The notes under the pieces: generated by a model
Told to the model about the DNA's origin: nothing
The model's database searches: none
Seen by the model: the letters and a program-made list of their open reading frames with translations, nothing else
Part shown: in pieces, positions 57,433-64,000 of the stretch
Layout: every line of letters starts with the position of its first letter
How positions within the stretch are numbered: the stretch's first letter is position 1
NCBI GenBank assembly: GCA_951799425.1
Contig: OX637391.1
Coordinates: 20,508,551-20,572,550 of the forward strand
Length of the DNA stretch: 64,000 bases
Direction of reading: 5' to 3'
Source of the DNA: Ilex aquifolium
Lineage: Eukaryota > Streptophyta > Magnoliopsida > Aquifoliales > Aquifoliaceae
Position numbers and translations under genes: made by a program

Positions 57433-59228
57433 GACATTACTAGTCCCTAGTAACATAAACAAATAAAACACACAACTACTTTCGTAGATTTCACGATTGC
57501 ATTTAGTCTATGCAATAAGACTTTAAACCCCTAGGTCACCCTAGTGGACGAGTTGTATCTCATGAATGTTTCTAATGAAGGTACCTACAAGCTTCAATGG
57601 TTGCGACAAGATATTATACACTTATCACACAAAAAATTATAGCAGTATTCCATCATTTTTCAAATACTTCCCCATTCATCCCAATTTAAGAATAACACAT
57701 CCTACTTGTGAAACCATTCCCCTCATTTTTATGAAAAACCCGTGTGAGTATTGCTTTACTATTCAAAAATCTGGGGAATAAAACAGCTCTTCTTGCAACT
57801 TTTATAAATTAGCCTCAATCTCAATCCTTTCTTGGAAATCACTCAGCAAATATTACACTCAAATTTTAGTGACTTGTCGCTCGAAATCCACATGTGATAT
57901 GAATAGTGTAAATCACAGCAAAATATTTCACATGTAAAAATAAATAAATGATTTTAGAATAAAACTGGACTTCGGCATAATCTCATGACGAATATTAACA
58001 CTAAATTAAGCAATATTATTAAAATCCCCATGCATTAGGTGAAATAGAATCCCTCATGCAAACGCATTCTGGAATCAAAAAAGACTTCCTTAAGGTTGTA
58101 ACGGGGCCAGAGGTAAGTGGTTAATAAAATGACGGGTAATAGGAATTCAAAAAAGACTATCCAATTGTATTGTAATTTTCCACATTTTCTTCTTCATTTT
58201 ATCTTTGAATAACTCATCTCCTTTCATTTCCTTTCTTTTCCTTTTCAATTCAATTTGCAACTCACTTGCTTGATTTGTTTCTTTTGCAATTTTTTCTTTC
58301 TGCTTTTCTCATTTTTTCTTTTAATTTAGCCTTTTATTTTTCTCAATCCTCACCCTTTTCTCTCTTTTTCTCCATATAATATGCTATTAAGAGAGTATGC
58401 AAGAAAATTAGATAACCAAGGAAGGGATATTTATTATTTCATTGGCTTGGAAAAAAACAAGGCTTTAAAGAAAATAACTTTTATTTACAAGCTCAATCAC
58501 GACTGACTAAAGATATTTTTGCAAAAGAAATGGATAAGCCTCAAATAAAAATCACAAATGACCTAAGATCATTTTTCAGAATGTATTTCATGCATAATTC
58601 TTATATGAAATTGTAAAGGGGATTGTTAATACATTACTCAATGAGTGCAAATCAAATCAAAATAATGAGATTATTCAAGGATCGATGTTGAATTAAAATT
58701 CTTACTTGATTAATTGTTCAAAATCCCTCCAAAGAAGATAAGCTCAAAACTGTACCTGAGTTTTACATCTCCACTATGTATGTAAGCTTCCAAAAAATCA
58801 TGTTATTCCAAAGATTTTCGAAAATAGCAATTCATATAGTGCATTGAATGGTAAGTTTTAAATAAAAATGTAGGGATGATGCACAAGTAAAACATGAAAT
58901 TCCCCAATAGGATGGCAGGAGTTATACCTTCCCGTAGACGGAACGCTAAAATAATTTCACAGTGATTAACATGTAATATTCTATCCTAACACATAAAAAT
59001 TTTGCAGTTAAAATATTACTCAAACTCATCAGCTGCAATACATCAAAAGTAGTTCTAATTAAAATCCAAAACACATAACCAAACTGAAATTCAAAAACCA
59101 ACAAAAATGAAAAGTTAAACCAAAAACAATATCCAAAGTATGAAAGTAATGTAGCAACTGGAAGTAAATAGTCAAGAGAGAGAGAGAATAGATCCAAAAG
59201 TGCCCAGTCAAGCTTAAGTTCACGATGA
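57433..59228 (-). other. 3' non-coding region of outer Athila-like element
   Basis: Long AT-rich spacer between the env-like ORF and the PPT. T-rich stretches at 58190-58380. No conserved gene; the open frames at 57566 and 58946 have no motif. Confidence 0.5.
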
Positions 59229-60509
59229 CAGTCCAGGGCGGTGCCCTTTCTTCAATCGTCTCAAAATCTCCTACAGAACAGTCACCATCTCTCTCTGGGT
59301 GGTCTTGAACTTAGTCATCCTCGTCTCCAGGCCTAATAGAATTTTCCTGTAAGTTCCATCATCAACTGTGATGTATGGTGGCTCCTCTCTGACAACCTGC
59401 TACTGAAATGCTTCCTTCTCCTCATTTAAGTCATCCATCGGGTGGATTGGTGGCACTTCCTGCTAAACTCATTGCTGTCCTTCGTGACTTTTCTTTAATG
59501 ATGGCATCCAGATGTGTCAATCCATTTACTATAGTTCATGTCGAATCTACAGCAACACCCTTGCTTTGACAAAGATTAGTCACCAAAATAGAAAAAGGGA
59601 AGTGAAGGTTTCTTATTTTCAATAGTCAGAATCATCTTGTCCATAATCAACGTGGGGAGATCAATAGTAAGACCAACACCAAAAGCATAGAGAAATAGAT
59701 CCTTGTCAATAAAAAATTGGTTCTTCTGTGACTAGGGCATCAAATTAGCAATAACAATTAAATTCATAATGCGATACTTATTAGTTAAATCTCCTTGAAT
59801 TATAAACTTCGCATTTCTACTCCAAACATGACCAGGATCACCAGTCAACTCAACACCAATCTCAGTCATACCAGGAGGCTATCTCAAGGGGAACTGGTGT
59901 AACGCCCCAAAACACCCCCTGGACGGCATTACATTCTTTAACATTCACATCATGAGAGCACTAAAATAATCCATCAATAAATAAGACTTCATGAAGTCAT
60001 CCATAAATACTTACATAGTGATCCAAAAGAATAGACCCATTTTGGCCTTTACATTCCAAAAATCACATAAAGTAGCGCAGCGGAAATAACAAAAGGAAAC
60101 TAGACTTTACAAGGTTCAGAATGAATATCCTAGTCTAGTACAAAAAGGAAAGGAGGTCGCTCTATGCGTCCACCTCAGGATCCACACTCCCGTCAAGTGG
60201 AGTCTCCCAAGTAGCGGGCTCTTCGACCCTTACGTCCTCCTCAGGCAGGAAATCTGAAAAATGTTAGCGGTAGGGGGTGAGCACAAAGCTCTGTAGAAAA
60301 ATTCCCTCAAACCCATACAAGGTTTAGAAAAGCATTTAAAACGGTCGGTCGCATTTTTTTTTAACATAACATAGATACATAGTTTGAAATAAAGCAGTGA
60401 CATTTAAAGAGGATCTCAAGTTTATGTAAAACATTACTTAAATGAATAAACGAGTACCATATGCCAATAATCACGATTAATTGCCATAAACAATTTCCAA
60501 TAATTCTTT

Positions 60510-60960
60510 CGGTAGGTGGCATACTTTAGGGTAACCTCCACCCCCATTCTTTCGGTTGGTGGCATACTTTAGGGTAACCTCCACCCCCCGTTAGATCATC
60601 TTTGCTTCCCAAGCATCCTTACAAGGAACCTCTTGAGAATGGGTGAGCATCCTTACAAGGAACCTCTCACAAATGGTAGGTGGCATACTTTAGGGTAACC
60701 TCCACCCCCCGTTAGATCATCTTTGCTTCCCAAGCATCCTTACAAGGAACCTCTTGAGAATGGGTGAGCATTCTTACAAGGAACCTCTCACAAATGGTAG
60801 GTGGCATACTTTAGGGTAACCTCCACCCCCCATTCTTTCGGTTGGTGGCATACTTTAGGGTAACCTCCACCCCCCGTTAGATCATCTTTGCTTCCCAAGC
60901 ATCCTTACAAAGAACCTCTCACAAATGGTAGGTGGCATACTTTAGGGTAACCTCCACCCC
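60510..60960 (-). repeat. minisatellite with hairpin-forming unit in solo LTR
   Basis: Six copies of a 31-bp block GGTGGCATACTTTAG plus GGTAACCTCCACCCCC, whose ends GGTGG/CCACC are complementary. Between them are variable combinations of GTTAGATCATCTTTGCTTCC and AGCATCCTTACAAGGAACCT blocks. Units are almost identical, so the array is recent or homogenised. Confidence 0.92.
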
Positions 60961-61455
60961 CAAAATATAATATGTAACCATTTCACAACCAACTAAGAAA
61001 AATACATGAGATCACAATAACATCGTTATTCAACCCAACACAAAGCATTAAGGTTTCAAAAATCCATAATAAAGAAAGCATTTAAGAAAGAATTACATCA
61101 CTCTAAAAAAAAATGAGGGTTTTAAAACAAGAGAAGAGATTTCATGGGTATTAAACACTAGCTTTGTTCAAAACATGTAATCTTTGCCAAAAAGCCTAAG
61201 AGATGATGATTTCATAGCATATATATATACCATTTATATCCAAAACATACATATATAAATACCCTAGCCTCAATGTAAGTGAGTGAGAGAAAACCCTTAC
61301 CTTGATGTTCTTGGAAATCTAGGGCTTGGATCTTGAATCACCCTTAAATTCCTTGTTTTTCACCTTTGATCTTGTGTTTTTCTCTTCCCCTCTTTCTCTC
61401 TAATGTTTTCTAGGGTTTTAAGGTGTGTAATGAAGGCTAAGGGGATGGCAAGAAG

Positions 61456-61679
61456 TATTTATAGTGGGGGAAAAACCGGCTGTTCGCGAACTAAAATTGT
61501 CTGATTTTTACAGTGACTACCGGTAGTTAAACTATGACTACCGGTAGTTCGACTATTCTGGGCACTCGACTACCTGTTGACTACCGGTAGTCCGAGTACA
61601 CTGGGCACTTGACTACCTGTTGACTACCGGTAGTCCGAGTACACTGGGCACTTGACTACCGGTAGTTACTACCGGTAGT
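61456..61679 (-). promoter_or_regulatory. LTR promoter: ACTACCGGTAGT array and TATA box
   Basis: Six perfect 12-bp palindromes ACTACCGGTAGT at 61516, 61537, 61580, 61623, 61655 and 61668 (start positions). Spacers of the CTGGGCAC(T/C)YGACTACCTGTTG type. TATAAATA (minus) at 61463-61456, 53 bp from the nearest copy. A leader with a candidate splice donor (AACATCAAG/GTAAGG, near 61300) follows. Confidence 0.65.
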
Positions 61680-62349
61680 TGATCCCAAATTTGCCTACTT
61701 CCTTTATTTTTCATTTCCAATCCATTCCTAAGCCAACCAAATCCATCCCAAACCTTTCCAACACATATTTCTACACATATCCACATTTTTACCACAATTA
61801 TTTATTATATATCTATATACATATATATAAAAGAAAAAAATGCGGGGTGTTACAACTGGGCATTAAGCTCCCATTTCACAGGCTGTATCAGACTAAAAAT
61901 AGTGGCCACAGTGACTTGAAATACCTTCCCCCCCCCCCCCCCCCACCCACAAAAGTTTCAAGCATCCTATTCTCAACAACTTGTGCATTACTATAAAATT
62001 TCCTAACCAAACATTGATATGCAACACCCATAGTTAACATACATTGAGTCCAACCCCTCGTTTCTAAATTTTGCCTATTGTTCAGATGCACAAAATCTTC
62101 ATAAATCATAGCTCATTTAGTAATAATAGATTTTCTTTTAAAATAATGTTCATACTAGAGCTGTTGAACAATATTCTGAAACATGTCATTATCGAATTCA
62201 TACTGAACATTGGGTTGTTCCTTTAGAGTCTATGGTTCTGGAATTACTGTGGGTGGTTGATGTGCACCTCGCCTGGGACGACTTGTTGAAACATCTCCTT
62301 TGTGAGCACTGGACTTCTCTCTTGGACATACGATTTTTTTTTTCTTGAA

Positions 62350-63389
62350 AATTTGGCAAAAAGAATGGTTTAAGATGATTTCAATCGGTAAATGCCTCCA
62401 AAATCCCATGGGTAAGTGTTTAATCAGTTTACAATGAAGGAAAAATGGATGGGTATTGAAAATCTGAGGTTTTGGGAAGGATTCCGGACTGGTTTTCTTT
62501 AAAAAGCTGCTACGAGGGAAAATTTGATGAGGGATTCACGAACTGGTGCTTTTGTAGGTAGCCAGTACCGTTCGGATGCCACCCCTACCGTCTGGACAGT
62601 GGTTTTCCTCTGGTTTTCGATTTTTCTTGCTAGTTCAGCTTCCTTGTGTGCTACTCTTTGTTTTCCCCTGTAGTTTTGATCCCGCATTCAAAAAACATCA
62701 ATTAGTTTTTATTTTTTTCTTAATTAGAATCAAAATAACATGCAAATTTAAGTAGTTAAACATTCCTAACAACACATTGAATTAAAATTAAAATTGAACA
62801 CATCAAATTGTAAAAATAAACACAAAACCCATAAAGTTAACATCTTTGATTATGACAAAAGATCAATTTTCAATAGATTCCTCTAAACTCAAAGAATCAA
62901 TGAACCGAGCAATCTTACGCCGCATATATCTTGTAAACATTGGACTGAAATAAGATGGCGTCTTAGGGTAATCATTGCTCTACCCATATTTAATCTAGTC
63001 GATACGATCTAATGCACAACCTGAAATTGGTTTAGAACACTAATTAAATTATCTCATATGCATTAATCGACCACATTTCACATAACTACGAAATCGCTTT
63101 GCCTGGCGACGTTTGGCGTATGTACTCTTTCTAAACAAAGGTTTTGCTTGACTTCCAAATATTTCTAAATTTCTCACAACCCTTAATTTTATCATAATCA
63201 AAGAATGTACATCCATTGGGAAATGTGCATAACACACCAACACTAAACCAAAAGAGTTTTTCATTCATTTTTAAACATTTTTGAAATTAAAAGACTCACT
63301 ATCTGATTTTTTAATGTTTGTCAATCAGAAAGACGATTTAAAAAAAAAATCAAAAGATTCCAAAAATACAAAAAATGTGAACTTATTCT
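62350..63389 (-). other. pol to env-like spacer with promoter-like module
   Basis: No gene. It holds a CCAGACGG/CCGAACGG pair with a TACTGG spacer (62555-62605, minus sense) and a leader (CAGATTTTCAATACCCATCC) resembling that of the LTR at 55072. The rest is AT-rich. Confidence 0.45.
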
Positions 63390-63402
63390 CACCCCCCAAC
63401 TT
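63390..63402 (-). other. second PPT-like tract downstream of pol
   Basis: AAGTTGGGGGGTG on the minus strand, identical to the PPT at 584-596. Sequence after it (AGAATAAG) does not begin with TG as an LTR should unless the last TG of the tract is counted. It may be an internal PPT between pol and the env-like ORF, or the edge of a decayed LTR. Confidence 0.5.
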
Positions 63403-63619
63403 AAATTTAACATTGTCCTCAATGTGAAAAACATGTAAATAAAAGCTTAAGAGGAACAGGTGACGGGAAAAAAACATGATTCACAATGTAACCTAACCTA
63501 CAAAATTAACAAACCATCAGTACAACTATTTACAAATATTTTACAAAATAAATTTATTCACAGAGAATATTGTGGTTCTATTAAGACAATGGAATCCACA
63601 TTCCTAACAAATGCATCAT

Positions 63620-64000
63620 GAAATGGTTTGACTTCTGGCCATTTAATTTAAAAGTGTTTCCATTTGATGAATTTTCAAAATTTCAACTGCCCCATGTTCA
63701 AATGCTTTTTTAACAATGTACGGACCCATCCACCTAGACCTTAACTTATCAAGAAATAGGGGGAGCCTCAAGTTGTATAACAGGACTTTCTAGGATGGTA
63801 CAAAAGATTTCCACAAAATATTTTTATCATAAAAAATCTTCATTTTGGCCTTGGCAATTTTTGCATTTTCATCATATGCCTCATTTTTTAGTTCTTCCAA
63901 TTCACTAATCTGAAGCTTGCAGGATGCACTTGCTTTGTCTATATCAAAATTCATCATTTTGAGTACCCAATATGCTTGATGTTCCAATCCACAGGCAAGT
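63620..64000 (-). pseudogene. Athila integrase C-terminal end (runs off window)
   Basis: EHQAYWVLKMMNFDIDKASASCKLQISELEELKNEAYDENAKIAKAKMKIFYDK matches the end of Athila integrase, followed with shifts by LRLPLF-like, [23 protein letters not shown] and FKLNGQ-like stretches (GPY/F module and tail). At least two stops. It belongs to the element whose env-like ORF lies to its left. Confidence 0.8.

Larger units (their letters stand above)
59898..61854 (-). mobile_element. solo LTR, 1957 bp, TSD ACTGG, in env-like ORF
   Basis: TGTAACGCCCC...GGGGTGTTACA, flanked by ACTGG (59893-59897, 61855-61859). Same family as 48050-50283, with which it shares the first 200 bp (GGACGRCATTACATTC, TCACATCATGAGAGCACTAA, GTAGCGCAGCGGAA, GGATGAGCAC-like). 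It contains the minisatellite at 60510-60960. Confidence 0.92.
59229..62345 (-). pseudogene. env-like (plant transposon protein) ORF, split by a solo LTR
   Basis: Right part (61860-62345): CPREKSSAHKGDVSTSRPRRGAHQPP, then IYEDFVHLNNRQNLETRGWTQCM and FYSNAQVVENRMLETF. Left part (59229-59892): MTEIGVELTGDPGHVWSRNAKF, DLTNKYRIMNLIVIANLMPQ, FIDKDLFLYAFGVGLTIDLPTLIMD and SLPFSILVTNLCQSKGV, the plant-transposon domain found in Athila-type third ORFs. Then several stops. A C17 run (61927-61943) codes for glycines. The start codon is unclear because the frame near 62329 is shifted. Role in the element is unknown. Confidence 0.7.

Noticed and set aside
60510..60960. Regularly spaced repeats resembling a CRISPR array
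   Set aside because: Spacers are themselves repeated, the array lies inside a plant LTR, and no cas genes exist. It is a minisatellite.
48050..61854. TGTAACGCCCC...GGGGTGTTACA elements as TIR DNA transposons
   Set aside because: The inverted ends are short, target duplications are 5 bp, and each has one LTR-type promoter and leader. Solo LTR fits better.

Overview
The window is nuclear DNA of a flowering plant, probably a eudicot with a large, repeat-rich genome. The evidence is one intron-containing HD-Zip class I transcription factor gene of the ATHB7/ATHB12 type, plant-specific retrotransposon lineages (Ty3/Gypsy Athila-like and Tat-like, Ty1/Copia), plant MITEs, and AT-rich non-coding DNA. 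I cannot name the species. No rRNA, tRNA, organellar, viral or bacterial gene was recognised.

Layout. 1-5103: 3' end and 3' LTR of a plus-strand Athila-like Gypsy element that landed in the gag of a minus-strand Copia element (PBS and 5' LTR at 3686-5103). 5104-9731: AT-rich DNA with a degenerate 22-codon tandem repeat and a 170-bp MULE-like MITE. 9735-17239: a TIR element with TAA target duplications that received a complete but internally deleted Copia element (10053-15346) and a hAT-like element (15866-16804). 20278-22759: the HD-Zip I gene, three exons, a GA tract in the 5' leader and a 452-bp MITE in intron 2. 23176-34425: a young Tat-lineage Gypsy element (LTRs about 98.4% identical by eye) on the minus strand, carrying a spliced antisense gene on the plus strand. 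34431-38308: sparse AT-rich DNA. 38309-44985: 3' part of a second Copia element related to the first, interrupted by a 2.7-kb solo LTR, next to an env-like reading frame. 44986-64000: at least two Athila-lineage elements on the minus strand, nested in one another and interrupted by four solo LTRs, each with perfect 5-bp target duplications.

How it works together. Only the HD-Zip gene looks like a functional host gene. The rest is a stratified nest whose insertion order can be read from target duplications: ATTAA and CTCAT in Athila gag, ACTGG in an env-like ORF, CCCTG in an LTR, ATTCC in Copia 3' sequence, GAAAT in the TIR element, ATGAC around the Tat element. The two best leads are: (1) a shared promoter design in at least nine LTRs from Gypsy and Copia families, where a family-specific, usually CpG-containing palindrome lies just upstream of a TATAAATA box; and (2) a Copia element whose primer-binding site lacks the tRNA-type TGG start but is perfectly complementary over 15 nt to a segment of its own LTR, which suggests self-primed reverse transcription. 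All work was by reading. Alignments, identities and family names marked as inference need computation.
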